A DNA stretch of 64,000 nt from DATIJP01 sp964569185 (GTDB lineage Bacteria > Chlamydiota > Chlamydiia > Chlamydiales > Rhabdochlamydiaceae). Position 1 is the first letter of the stretch; each line of letters opens with the position of its first letter. The DNA is taken from positions 9,329 through 73,328 of the forward strand of contig CAZMTP010000002.1 of NCBI GenBank assembly GCA_964569185.1, in the 5' to 3' direction. Shown one piece after another: positions 43,839-51,981 of this stretch. The notes below the pieces were generated by a model. It was not told where the DNA came from, ran no database searches, and saw only the letters and a program-made list of their open reading frames with translations. A program made the translations under genes and the position numbers.

Positions 43839-44856
43839 AATCATTGGCCTTTCAAAACGCTATTATCGTAAAAAACAGACCGATGTGCATGCATTGCGTC
43901 ATCTGAATTTAACGGTAGAAAAAGGAGATATTTTTGGCATCATTGGTCAAAGTGGTGCAGGAAAATCTACTTTAATCCGCTGTTTGGCACGCCTTGAAAA
44001 ACCCTCCTTTGGGGAAATTTTGATCCACGGACAAAATATCTGCCTCTTAGAAGGGAATGAATTAAGAAAATATTACAAAAGTATTGGAATGATTTTTCAA
44101 CATTTCAATTTACTCAGCAGCCGTACCGCAGCAGAAAATATTGCCTATCCTCTTGAAATTAGCGGAGTCGATTTTGATCAGCGAAGAAAACGTGTACAGG
44201 AACTGATCGCTTTAGTGGGATTAGAAGAACAAAAAGAGCAGTATCCCGCGCAACTCAGTGGCGGGCAAAAACAGCGGGTGGGCATCGCAAGAGCGCTGGC
44301 TGCCGATCCTGAAATTCTTTTTTGCGATGAGGCGACCTCCTCTTTAGACCCTAAAACAACCAAAGAAATTCTAACCCTTCTAAAAAAAGTTCAACTGAAA
44401 TTAGGTTTGACTATCGTTTTAATCACGCATCAAATGGAAGTGATTAAACAGATCTGCAATAAAGTGGCTGTTCTAGAGAGAGGGGAGGTAAAAGAGGCGG
44501 GAACATTGGCCCAAATTTTTGTCCATCCAACCCATTCCACAACAAAAAGTTTTGTCCAAAATACGCTGCATGAGATTCCGAGCCATTTCTTTAAAGATAT
44601 TGCTCCTAACAAACGGCTCCTCCATTTGCATTTCAAAGGAGAAAAAGCAGACCTGCCTATCATTTCACAGCTTGTGAGAAAGTTTAATGTGGATGCCAAT
44701 ATTTTATTGGGATGGATCGACTCTTTGCAAACAGTCACAGTCGGTAACCTGATCATCCAGCTCTCTGGAGAACCTGCCCATATTGAGCAGGCGCTTGCTT
44801 ACATTAAAAAGTTAGAAATAGAATATGAGGTCTTTGAACCTATCCAAGTAAAATGA
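43822..44856 (+). CDS. metN: Methionine ABC transporter ATP-binding protein
   Basis: MetN powers methionine import through MetI. The 344-residue protein has Walker A GQSGAGKSTLIRC (about 38-50), the Q-loop in FQHFNLLSSRTA, the signature LSGGQKQRVGIARAL (about 145-159), Walker B ILFCDEATSSLDP and the switch His in LITHQ. The C-terminal 90 residues form a NIL (ACT-like) domain that senses methionine in E. coli. It overlaps the upstream gene by 17 bases, and a 142-base gap with a stable inverted repeat separates it from metI. Confidence 0.93.
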   Translation: MAPLIEIIGLSKRYYRKKQTDVHALRHLNLTVEKGDIFGIIGQSGAGKSTLIRCLARLEKPSFGEILIHGQNICLLEGNELRKYYKSIGMIFQHFNLLSSRTAAENIAYPLEISGVDFDQRRKRVQELIALVGLEEQKEQYPAQLSGGQKQRVGIARALAADPEILFCDEATSSLDPKTTKEILTLLKKVQLKLGLTIVLITHQMEVIKQICNKVAVLERGEVKEAGTLAQIFVHPTHSTTKSFVQNTLHEIPSHFFKDIAPNKRLLHLHFKGEKADLPIISQLVRKFNVDANILLGWIDSLQTVTVGNLIIQLSGEPAHIEQALAYIKKLEIEYEVFEPIQVK

Positions 44857-44887
44857 AAAACATGCTTTTTGAATCTTTTTCCATGCC

Positions 44888-44945
44888 TTTTAGAACTGCT
44901 TCTTGCCCTACTTGCTCAAGTATGTGCTGCGAAGCAGTTCTAAAA
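44888..44945 (+). promoter_or_regulatory. Long inverted repeat between metN and metI
   Basis: A perfect 15-bp stem, TTTTAGAACTGCTTC (44888-44902) with GAAGCAGTTCTAAAA (44931-44945), encloses a 28-base loop that itself contains a small CTTG/CAAG hairpin. It lies 32 bases after the metN stop and 53 bases before the metI ATG. It has no T-run, so it may stabilise or process the metN mRNA or tune metI expression. It does not match a SAM riboswitch that I know. Confidence 0.6.
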
Positions 44946-44998
44946 CTCCTGAAAAAATTTTTCAAAAATCAACGTTTTATTTTACCTGGATAGGTTCT

Positions 44999-45670
44999 AT
45001 GACAAGTGATCTTTTTTCTCTTCTACTTTTCTCTCTAGGCGAAACTCTTTATATGGTTTTTGCTTCTATTTTTTTTGCAACGCTCATTGGGATGCCCTTA
45101 GGAATCCTCCTTTTTTTGACAAAGAAAGGGCATCTAAAAGAACGGCCTATGCTGCATAAAATTCTAGGAGCGGTGGTAAATCTTGGGCGTTCTTTTCCTT
45201 TTGCTATTTTGATGGTGGCACTGATTCCTGTGACACGTTGGATTATTGGAACAAGTTTGGGAACTACAGCTTCCATTGTCCCTCTTTCATTTGCGGCAGC
45301 TCCTTTTATTGCACGCCAGGTAGAGAATTGTTTAAATGAAATTGGCAGGGAAATACTCGAAGCCGCTATTGTGATGGGATCGTCAATAGGGCAAATCATT
45401 TATAAAGTATTGCTAGCCGAAGCACTACCCTCGCTTATCCAGGCACTTACCTTGACAATCATTAATTTAATCGGATATAGCGCCATGGCAGGGCTTGTTG
45501 GTGGGGGCGGACTGGGCACTGTTGCGATTCAATATGGTTACCAGAGATTTAATGGCTCTGTGATGTTTTGGACGGTAATTCTTTTGATCCTGCTCGTCGA
45601 AATCATTCAAACGATAGGGAGCCGTTTAGCAGCACGGTTACGTAAAAAAAGAGGACAAGCCCATGAATAA
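44999..45670 (+). CDS. metI: Methionine ABC transporter permease
   Basis: The 223-residue inner-membrane permease forms the methionine channel with MetN. The ATG at 44999 starts MTSDLFSLLLFSLGETLYMV, which is the family's usual N-terminus; an upstream in-frame start at 44903 would lie in the inverted repeat and is not used. Five helices are predicted. The EAA loop that docks on MetN reads EAAIVMGSSIGQIIYKVLLA (about 122-141), and GLVGGGGLG is near residue 166. metQ begins eight bases before its end. Confidence 0.92.
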   Translation: MTSDLFSLLLFSLGETLYMVFASIFFATLIGMPLGILLFLTKKGHLKERPMLHKILGAVVNLGRSFPFAILMVALIPVTRWIIGTSLGTTASIVPLSFAAAPFIARQVENCLNEIGREILEAAIVMGSSIGQIIYKVLLAEALPSLIQALTLTIINLIGYSAMAGLVGGGGLGTVAIQYGYQRFNGSVMFWTVILLILLVEIIQTIGSRLAARLRKKRGQAHE

Positions 45671-46454
45671 AATAATCTATACATTGTTTATTGGTTGCCT
45701 CTTTTTTAGTTGCCAGAAAAAAAATCAGAATGAACTAAGAGTCGCGGCTTCTCCTGTTCCGCATGCGCAACTGTTAAAACAGATACAGCCTGATCTTAAA
45801 GAACAAGGTATTCATCTGAAGATTGTGGAAGTCAATGATTATCAGATCCCCAATCGCGCTCTGGCTGAAAAAGAGGTGGATGCCAATTTTTTTCAACATA
45901 CTCCATTTTTAGAACAGCAAAAGGCCGATTTTCATTATCCCATTGTCTGCTTTGCAAAAATTCATTTAGAACCGATGGGGCTTTATTCAAAAAAAATCGA
46001 TCAGATATCTCAATTAAAAAACAGAGACACCGTTGCAATCCCTAATGACCCTACCAATGAATTCCGTGCACTCTTACTTCTGCAAAAGGCTTCTCTGATT
46101 ACTTTTTCTAGCAGAAATGAGGGAAAAGCAACCATCGCTGACATTCAAACAAATCCCTTGCAGCTACGATTTAAAGAAGTGGATGCGGCCCTTTTACCGC
46201 GTACATTAGAAGATGTGGCACTGGCTGCTATTCCGACCAATTTTGCTCTAGAAGTGCACCTAAGTCCTAAACAGGCTCTTGAAATAGAAAGTTCTGACTC
46301 TCCCTATGCCAATATTTTAGCGATCCGACAAGGAGAAGAAAATGAAGAAAAATTGTTAGCCCTCAAAAAAGCGATGCTCTCTGACAAAATGCGAAATTAT
46401 ATAGAAACAGAATATAAAGGGGCCATTATCCCCATATTAGAAGAATGCCAATGA
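45663..46454 (+). CDS. metQ: Methionine-binding lipoprotein MetQ
   Basis: MetQ captures methionine for the MetNI transporter. The 263-residue protein has a lipoprotein signal peptide (MNKIIYTLFIGCLFFSC, Cys17) and the NlpA/MetQ fold. Typical motifs are ELRVAASPVPHAQLL (about 24-38), VEVNDYQIPNRALAEKEVDA with NFFQHTPFL next to it, and VAIPNDPTNEFRALLLL. The overlap with metI is eight bases and with the EamA gene about ten, so all are probably one transcript. Confidence 0.93.
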   Translation: MNKIIYTLFIGCLFFSCQKKNQNELRVAASPVPHAQLLKQIQPDLKEQGIHLKIVEVNDYQIPNRALAEKEVDANFFQHTPFLEQQKADFHYPIVCFAKIHLEPMGLYSKKIDQISQLKNRDTVAIPNDPTNEFRALLLLQKASLITFSSRNEGKATIADIQTNPLQLRFKEVDAALLPRTLEDVALAAIPTNFALEVHLSPKQALEIESSDSPYANILAIRQGEENEEKLLALKKAMLSDKMRNYIETEYKGAIIPILEECQ

Positions 46455-47317
46455 CCGATTTTAAAAAAGGTGCTTCCTTTGTTCTGCTTGCGTGGTTCTT
46501 TTTTACACTTGTGATCATGCTGTCCCGTTTTGCGAGCGCAGCCTCTTCTGTTCCCATGGTACTTCTGTTTCAAAATCTCATCAGCCTGCTTTTTATGCTC
46601 CCATTCATGCTGAAAGAGGGAAAAAGCGGTTTCATCTCTTCAAAATTTGATGTCATTTTGGTGCGCGGTATCGCAGGATATTCCAGTTTTGTATTTGCTT
46701 TTCTAGCTGTAGAATATACCTCCCTTGTCAACACAGTGCTTTTAAGCAATGCATCGCCACTTTTTATCCCGCTGATCATCTGGGTCTGGCGCAAGATCCA
46801 TCTGGGTTATAAATTGTGGATTGGGATTTTGATTGGATTTGTAGGAGTTGGTTTCATTTTAAAACCGGACCTTCATCTCCTAACAAATTTAGGGGCCATT
46901 TTCGGACTGATTTCTGCACTCAGCTTTGCCATCTCAATGATCTGCATGCGTCGTCTGATTAAAACAGAACCTGTGCATACCATTTTATTTTACCATTTTC
47001 TGATTGGAACACTATTATCTGTGCCTTTTGCGATTTACACCTGGAAGTTTCCTTCATGCACCCTTCTTCTTGAACTTATCCTCATCGGAATCCTCTCTTT
47101 CATCGGACAATATTTTATACTCAGCGCCTTCCGATTTGGTAAACCGTCAGTCTTAAGTCCTTTCACTTACTCTTCTGTTGTTTACGCCGCCATTTTGCAA
47201 TGGTGGATTTTCAAAACTGTTCCCGATTGGCTTTCTATCATTGGCATCATTCTTGTGTGCACAGGAAGTATTCTCTGCATCGTTTATGCAGAATCTGCTG
47301 CGAAAAAATTACGTTAG
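46445..47317 (+). CDS. EamA/DMT-family transporter
   Basis: The 290-residue protein has ten predicted membrane helices in two EamA repeats (about 1-140 and 145-288), for example VEYTSLVNTVLLSNASPLFIP. The start can be the ATG at 46445 or at 46451, where ATGA overlaps the metQ stop. The family includes the chlamydial S-adenosylmethionine transporter, so its place behind metNIQ makes a methionine- or SAM-related substrate possible; this is inference. Nucleotide overlap with metQ suggests translational coupling. Confidence 0.82.
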   Translation: MPMTDFKKGASFVLLAWFFFTLVIMLSRFASAASSVPMVLLFQNLISLLFMLPFMLKEGKSGFISSKFDVILVRGIAGYSSFVFAFLAVEYTSLVNTVLLSNASPLFIPLIIWVWRKIHLGYKLWIGILIGFVGVGFILKPDLHLLTNLGAIFGLISALSFAISMICMRRLIKTEPVHTILFYHFLIGTLLSVPFAIYTWKFPSCTLLLELILIGILSFIGQYFILSAFRFGKPSVLSPFTYSSVVYAAILQWWIFKTVPDWLSIIGIILVCTGSILCIVYAESAAKKLR

Positions 47318-47371
47318 TTGCTCTTGTCTGTTTTTTTTTCTCTATGAAAAAAAATCAGATGGAAAAAAAAC

Positions 47372-47401
47372 TTGCACAAATTCAAGAAAGTTCATTATGC
47401 T
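47372..47401 (+). promoter_or_regulatory. Predicted promoter of the MOMP-like gene
   Basis: TTGCAC (47372-47377) and TATGCT (47396-47401) are spaced by 18 bases, about 47 bases before the ATG at 47449. A GGAG ribosome-binding site is at 47437-47440. The gap between the EamA gene and this gene holds no other gene. Confidence 0.5.
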
Positions 47402-47448
47402 GAGGTTTAATTGATTTTTAATTAACTTTTGCAAATGGAGAAAATGCA

Positions 47449-48585
47449 ATGAAGTACTTAATTCCAAGTTCCCTTTTGCTGCTGATGAGCTCTTTATGCG
47501 CAGATGAAGTAGCCCAGATGCAGTCTCAGTCAATGTCAAGAGATCCCTGCTGTCCTCCACCAAAACCATGCTGTCCTCCAAAACAAGACTGCATTCCACC
47601 TAAGTGCGCGCAGTTAGTGGGTGGTCCAAAAGGAGAGATTACTCCTAATGCTGGCCCTTGTGTGGCTTGTGGAGCAGACCTTTACCTCACAGTTGATTTC
47701 ATCTACTGGACAGTACGTGAAGACCATTTAGGTTTTGCTTATTCTACTGGAACCAATGCAGCTGCCCCAGTAGAAGGAAGAATTTCACAGCTCGACTTTA
47801 AAATGGAACCAGGATTTAAAGTGGGCGCCGGAATTTTATTTGATCATGATGGCTGGGATATATTTGCAGAATATACCTGGATCCGTTCTAGAAATGTCAA
47901 AGGCAGTGCTGATTTAGAGGCTGGCACCGTGTTTCTTAGTGCTGAAAACTGGGGATTCGTTGATGGCACGGCTTCTGGCTATGATGCAAACTGGTCGTTG
48001 CACTATTTCAATGTGATTGACTTAGAGTTAGGCCGCAATTTCTACGTTAGCCGCTATTTAAAATTGAGACCACACTTTGGATTCAAAGGAACATGGCAAA
48101 AGCAGTTCTTTAATGACGATGCAGCCACAGTAATCACTAGCGTGGCTCATACAGCTTTCCTGAGAGAAAAACAATTCTACTGGGGTTTTGGAATCAGAGC
48201 CGGTTTGGATGCTGCATTCCACTTCTCTAGAAGTTTCAGCACATTTGGTGAAATCGCTGTATCTGGACTCTGGGGTCAGTTTGAAGACAACCGTCTGAAC
48301 CAAGAGTTTGTGACTGCAACAGGAGCGTTTGTAGCACCAGTTGGTGGTTTCAACCCACGCAATGTAAGCAGTAACTTCCATACTATTAAACCTGTTATGG
48401 AATGGATGATCGGTCTTCGATGGGAAACTTATACTTGTGATAAAGAGTTCCATTTCGCTTTCGAAGCTGCATGGGAAGAGCAATATTGGTTAGGTCAAAA
48501 CCAATTCATCAGTACTTCTAATGAAGTGCGTGGTGGCGATCTCAGTTTCCAAGGCTTGACTGTGAAATTTAGATTTGACTTCTAA
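47449..48585 (+). CDS. MOMP-like, cysteine-rich outer membrane protein
   Basis: The 378-residue protein has a signal peptide (about residues 1-18), then a Cys/Pro-rich stretch with repeated CCPPPKPCCPPK-type motifs (about 34-53). A beta-barrel with many aromatic strands fills the rest (about 70-378), ending GLTVKFRFDF with a C-terminal Phe typical of outer-membrane barrels. The sequence type (ADLYLTVDFIYWTVREDHLGFAY) matches the MOMP-like family that is expanded in Parachlamydiales such as Waddlia and Simkania. The cysteines could cross-link the envelope by disulfides, as in chlamydial elementary bodies. It has its own promoter and a terminator behind it. Confidence 0.85.
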   Translation: MKYLIPSSLLLLMSSLCADEVAQMQSQSMSRDPCCPPPKPCCPPKQDCIPPKCAQLVGGPKGEITPNAGPCVACGADLYLTVDFIYWTVREDHLGFAYSTGTNAAAPVEGRISQLDFKMEPGFKVGAGILFDHDGWDIFAEYTWIRSRNVKGSADLEAGTVFLSAENWGFVDGTASGYDANWSLHYFNVIDLELGRNFYVSRYLKLRPHFGFKGTWQKQFFNDDAATVITSVAHTAFLREKQFYWGFGIRAGLDAAFHFSRSFSTFGEIAVSGLWGQFEDNRLNQEFVTATGAFVAPVGGFNPRNVSSNFHTIKPVMEWMIGLRWETYTCDKEFHFAFEAAWEEQYWLGQNQFISTSNEVRGGDLSFQGLTVKFRFDF

Positions 48586-48615
48586 TTTCGTGACGTTAGT
48601 ATCAAAAACTGACAG

Positions 48616-48642
48616 ACCCATTGCAATTTGCAATGGGTTTTT
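48616..48642 (+). terminator. Intrinsic terminator after the MOMP-like gene
   Basis: The stem ACCCATTGCA / TGCAATGGGT (48616-48625 and 48629-48638) with a three-base loop is followed by a run of Ts. It overlaps the upstream end of the in-frame extension of the methylase gene, which supports the methylase start at 48651. Confidence 0.85.
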
Positions 48643-48650
48643 CATTTAAT

Positions 48651-49394
48651 ATGGAAATTCAAAGCTTACAGCATCCTCTCATCAAACATTTAGTAAAATT
48701 ACGCACTGACAAAGAGCATCGTACACACTCTGGAACGGCACTTATTGCGGGCAAAAAATTGGTCCATGAGTTAGCCCTGCTAGGACCATTAAGAACAGTA
48801 CTGATTGAAAAAAATTTCCCATTAGATCCTAAGATTCGCTCGGAAAAAATCTATCTTGTCTCGATGCAGATTTTGAAAAAGGTGACAGGATTAGAAGCGC
48901 CGGAGCCCATAGCTGCAGAGATTTCTCTGCCAAAAACAGAAGATTTTTCAGGAAAAAAACTCATTGTAGGTCTTAATGCAATTAATGACCCCGGTAATCT
49001 CGGGACTCTTCTAAGAACTGCTTTGGCTTTGGGTTGGGAAGGGGCTTTCATTACTAAAGACAGTGTCGATCCTTTTAATGACAAAGCTTTACGTGCAGCT
49101 AAGGGAGCCACATTTAAACTGCCGCTTTGCTTTGGGAGCAGTCACGATTTAGGGCAGCTGATTCGTAAAAACAGATGGCATGTTTATGCTGCAGACATGG
49201 CAGGCATACCATTGGCACAGATTTCCATAAAAATGCCCCTACTCTTATTATTAGGAAACGAGTCTCATGGCATTGCAGAAAATTTAAAGAAGCAGTATGA
49301 ACTTGTTTCTATCCCGATGAGTCCTAAAATGGAATCATTAAATGTTTCTATGGCAGGAGCCATTCTGATGTATAGCCTAAAAAATGTTTCATGA
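48651..49394 (+). CDS. TrmH/SpoU-family RNA 2'-O-methyltransferase
   Basis: I chose the ATG at 48651 (MEIQSLQHPLIKHL), because earlier in-frame ATGs lie in the terminator hairpin. The 247-residue protein has an N-terminal RNA-binding substrate domain (about 1-90) and a C-terminal SPOUT domain. The three SpoU motifs are NDPGNLGTLLRTA (about 113-125), LLLGNESHGI (about 196-205) and SLNVSMAGAILMYSL (about 228-242). It should methylate a ribose in rRNA or tRNA with SAM; the exact site is not predictable. rsgA overlaps its end by four bases. Confidence 0.9.
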   Translation: MEIQSLQHPLIKHLVKLRTDKEHRTHSGTALIAGKKLVHELALLGPLRTVLIEKNFPLDPKIRSEKIYLVSMQILKKVTGLEAPEPIAAEISLPKTEDFSGKKLIVGLNAINDPGNLGTLLRTALALGWEGAFITKDSVDPFNDKALRAAKGATFKLPLCFGSSHDLGQLIRKNRWHVYAADMAGIPLAQISIKMPLLLLLGNESHGIAENLKKQYELVSIPMSPKMESLNVSMAGAILMYSLKNVS

Positions 49395-50518
49395 AAAAAA
49401 AAGACGATCACTATAGTTACGAAGAAGAATTTCATGGAAAAGAGCGCAAACAGTATAAGAAAGAGCGCAAAATCCTTTCTAAAACAGACCGTTCCAAATA
49501 TAAAAAAACTGACGTAGATAAAAGAAAAAAACGGGAATCTCATAAAAAAGAGGAAGAAGGAGCTGTCAAGCGAGGACGCGTCCTTGGGATTGCAGCAGAA
49601 GGCATTATTGTCAGCTCAGACCATCAATTTTTTACCTGTACTTTAAGAGGAAGCTTAAAAAAAGAGACGACACAACTTAAAAATTTGATTGCTGTAGGGG
49701 ATTTTGTTCAATTTCTAGAGCAACCCCATTTTACTGGGCTCATTGTAAAAATCGAAGAAAGACATTCAATTCTTTCACGCGCTCATCATCATACACGTCA
49801 TAAAGAGCAGCTCATTGCTGTCAACATTGATCAGGTATTAATCACCACCTCAGTGGTCCATCCTTTTTTGAAACCCCATCTGATCGATCGCTATATTATC
49901 GCTGCAAAAAAAGGCAATATGCAGCCCGTGATTGTGATCAATAAAATCGATTTTTTAGAACGTCCGCCTCCTCATATTGATCCCCATCTTGTTGAAGAGG
50001 AAAAAAATCGGCTCCAAGAACTGATCAAAATCTACCGTGAACTGCATATTCCAATTTTTCCAGTTAGTACTGAGACTCAAGAAGGGATTGAAGCCTTAAA
50101 AAAACAGATGCATGGCAAATCATCAGTCTTTTCGGGGCAGTCAGGCGTAGGAAAAACATCGCTTATTAATCTCACCGCAGGCGCGCAATTGCCTGTCGGC
50201 GCAGTACAAAAAACAGGGAAAGGCAAACATACCACAACCACTACCCATCTTGTTCCTATTGAAGGAGAAGGTTTTTGTATCGACACCCCAGGGATTGGCA
50301 GTTTTGGACTGTGGGATTTAAAGCCCGAAGAGATCAAACATTATTTCTCTGAAATTGCCCAGTATGCTTCTCAGTGCCGCTATCCTGATTGTTCTCATTT
50401 AATAGAGCCTGAATGTGCAGTGAAAACCGCAGTTGAAAAAGGGAAAATTTCTCCCTTGCGTTTTGCCTCCTATTGCGCTTTAATGGAGAGCCTGACAATG
50501 GAACACCGTCCCAGATAA
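49391..50518 (+). CDS. rsgA: Ribosome small-subunit GTPase RsgA
   Basis: RsgA is a circularly permuted GTPase that helps mature the 30S subunit. The 375-residue protein has a highly charged, basic N-terminal extension (about 1-60), then an OB-fold (about 60-130). The permuted GTPase has NKID (G4, about 182-185) before GQSGVGKTSLIN (G1, about 250-261), with DTPGIGSFG (G3) following. The C-terminal zinc knuckle is seen in CRYPDCSHLIEPEC. The extension is unusual in length and could bind RNA. It overlaps the methylase gene by four bases, and eno follows after five bases. Confidence 0.92.
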   Translation: MKKKDDHYSYEEEFHGKERKQYKKERKILSKTDRSKYKKTDVDKRKKRESHKKEEEGAVKRGRVLGIAAEGIIVSSDHQFFTCTLRGSLKKETTQLKNLIAVGDFVQFLEQPHFTGLIVKIEERHSILSRAHHHTRHKEQLIAVNIDQVLITTSVVHPFLKPHLIDRYIIAAKKGNMQPVIVINKIDFLERPPPHIDPHLVEEEKNRLQELIKIYRELHIPIFPVSTETQEGIEALKKQMHGKSSVFSGQSGVGKTSLINLTAGAQLPVGAVQKTGKGKHTTTTTHLVPIEGEGFCIDTPGIGSFGLWDLKPEEIKHYFSEIAQYASQCRYPDCSHLIEPECAVKTAVEKGKISPLRFASYCALMESLTMEHRPR

Positions 50519-50523
50519 ATAAT

Positions 50524-51819
50524 ATGTCACTCATTAAACACTTAGATGCCTTAGAAATTTTAGATTCTCGTGGTAATCCAACGATTGAAGTCACGGTCAT
50601 CACAGAATTTGGCACTATAGGCGCGGCAGCTGTCCCTTCAGGAGCTTCCACAGGAGAAAATGAAGCTGTAGAATTGCGCGACAAAGACAAAAATCGTTAT
50701 TTTGGAAAAGGCGTAAAAAAAGCAGTCGCTGCGGTGATGGGCCCTTTAAGCGCGCTCTTAGTAGGGCAAAGTGTCTTTGATCAAATTTTCTTAGATCGCG
50801 CCATGATCGAAGCGGATGGAACGCCCAATAAATCGAAGTATGGTGCCAATGCGATTTTAGGTATTTCCCTTGCTGTTGCCAAAGCAGCTGCAAACGAGCT
50901 CGGCCTCCCGCTTTATCGCTATATCGGTGGTACCAATGCCCATGTATTGCCCTGCCCCATGATGAATATCATTAATGGCGGTGCGCATGCAGATAATGAG
51001 TTAGATTTTCAAGAATTCATGATCCGCCCTGTAGGAGCGCCCAATTTTAGCGAGGCGGTCCGTTGGGGAGCGGAAATTTTTCACACCTTAAAACAGCTGC
51101 TCAAAGCGGACAATCAGATTGTTTCTGTGGGCGATGAAGGAGGCTTTGCTCCGCGTTTAAGTTCGCATGAAGCAGCGCTTGACTTTATTTTAAAAGCCAT
51201 TGAAAAAGCAGGTTTTAAGCCCAAAGAACAGATCACGATCGCACTCGATTGTGCAGCTTCTGAATTTTACGATAAAACCAGCAAAAAATATGTGGAAATG
51301 AAAAAGCAGAAAGCGGGAGCGCAGTTTAATAGCCGCACTGCAGAAGAGCAGGCCCATTATTTAGCACTTCTATGCCGTAATTATCCGATAGATTCGATAG
51401 AAGATGGTTTAGACCAAAATGATTGGGAAGGCTGGAGATATTTGACACAGCAATTAAGAGGGAATGTGCAGCTTGTTGGGGATGATATTTTTGTGACCAA
51501 TCCCAAATTTCTCAAAAAAGGCATTGAGCAGAAAGTAGGCAATGCGATTCTTATCAAAGTGAATCAGATTGGCACTCTAACAGAAACCTTAGACACAATC
51601 GAATTGGCAAAACAAAATGGTTATGCGACCATTATTTCTCACCGCTCAGGAGAGACTGAGGATTCTACCATTGCAGATCTTTCGGTTGCTGTGAATGCGG
51701 GACAGATTAAAACAGGGTCGCTTTGCCGTTCTGACCGCACGGCCAAGTATAACCGTCTTCTGGCCATCGAAGATCAGCTCCAATCCCGCGCCACCTACTT
51801 CTCCCTCAACCACAAATAG
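50524..51819 (+). CDS. eno: Enolase
   Basis: Enolase converts 2-phosphoglycerate to phosphoenolpyruvate in glycolysis. The ATG at 50524 (MSLIKHLDALEILDSRGNPT) gives 431 residues, the usual length; a longer frame start inside rsgA is not credible. Catalytic elements are visible: SGASTGENEAVELRD, GDEGGFAPRL (about 203-212), IEDGLDQNDWEGW (about 291-303), the loop lysine in KVNQIGTLTE (about 342-351) and SHRSGETEDSTIADL. It lies five bases after rsgA. Enolase is also the RNA-degradosome partner in many bacteria. Confidence 0.96.
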   Translation: MSLIKHLDALEILDSRGNPTIEVTVITEFGTIGAAAVPSGASTGENEAVELRDKDKNRYFGKGVKKAVAAVMGPLSALLVGQSVFDQIFLDRAMIEADGTPNKSKYGANAILGISLAVAKAAANELGLPLYRYIGGTNAHVLPCPMMNIINGGAHADNELDFQEFMIRPVGAPNFSEAVRWGAEIFHTLKQLLKADNQIVSVGDEGGFAPRLSSHEAALDFILKAIEKAGFKPKEQITIALDCAASEFYDKTSKKYVEMKKQKAGAQFNSRTAEEQAHYLALLCRNYPIDSIEDGLDQNDWEGWRYLTQQLRGNVQLVGDDIFVTNPKFLKKGIEQKVGNAILIKVNQIGTLTETLDTIELAKQNGYATIISHRSGETEDSTIADLSVAVNAGQIKTGSLCRSDRTAKYNRLLAIEDQLQSRATYFSLNHK

Positions 51820-51981
51820 TTAACGTGCCATGCCCTTGCCCGAAGGTATTTAAATATCCTGCTTATCCTGCTGCTTTAGCGATCCTCTTATCCTGTTTTC
51901 TTAAATGCCCTTTAGGGCCTTGTAGAGAAAGGCAAAAAATGCAATAAAAAAAATTTAAAGCATAATGATGGCTCTGCAGGA

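Noticed and set aside
44857..44998. SAM riboswitch between metN and metI
   Set aside because: The gap lies inside the operon, after the first gene, and lacks the multi-helix conserved core of known SAM riboswitches; only a simple hairpin is supported.
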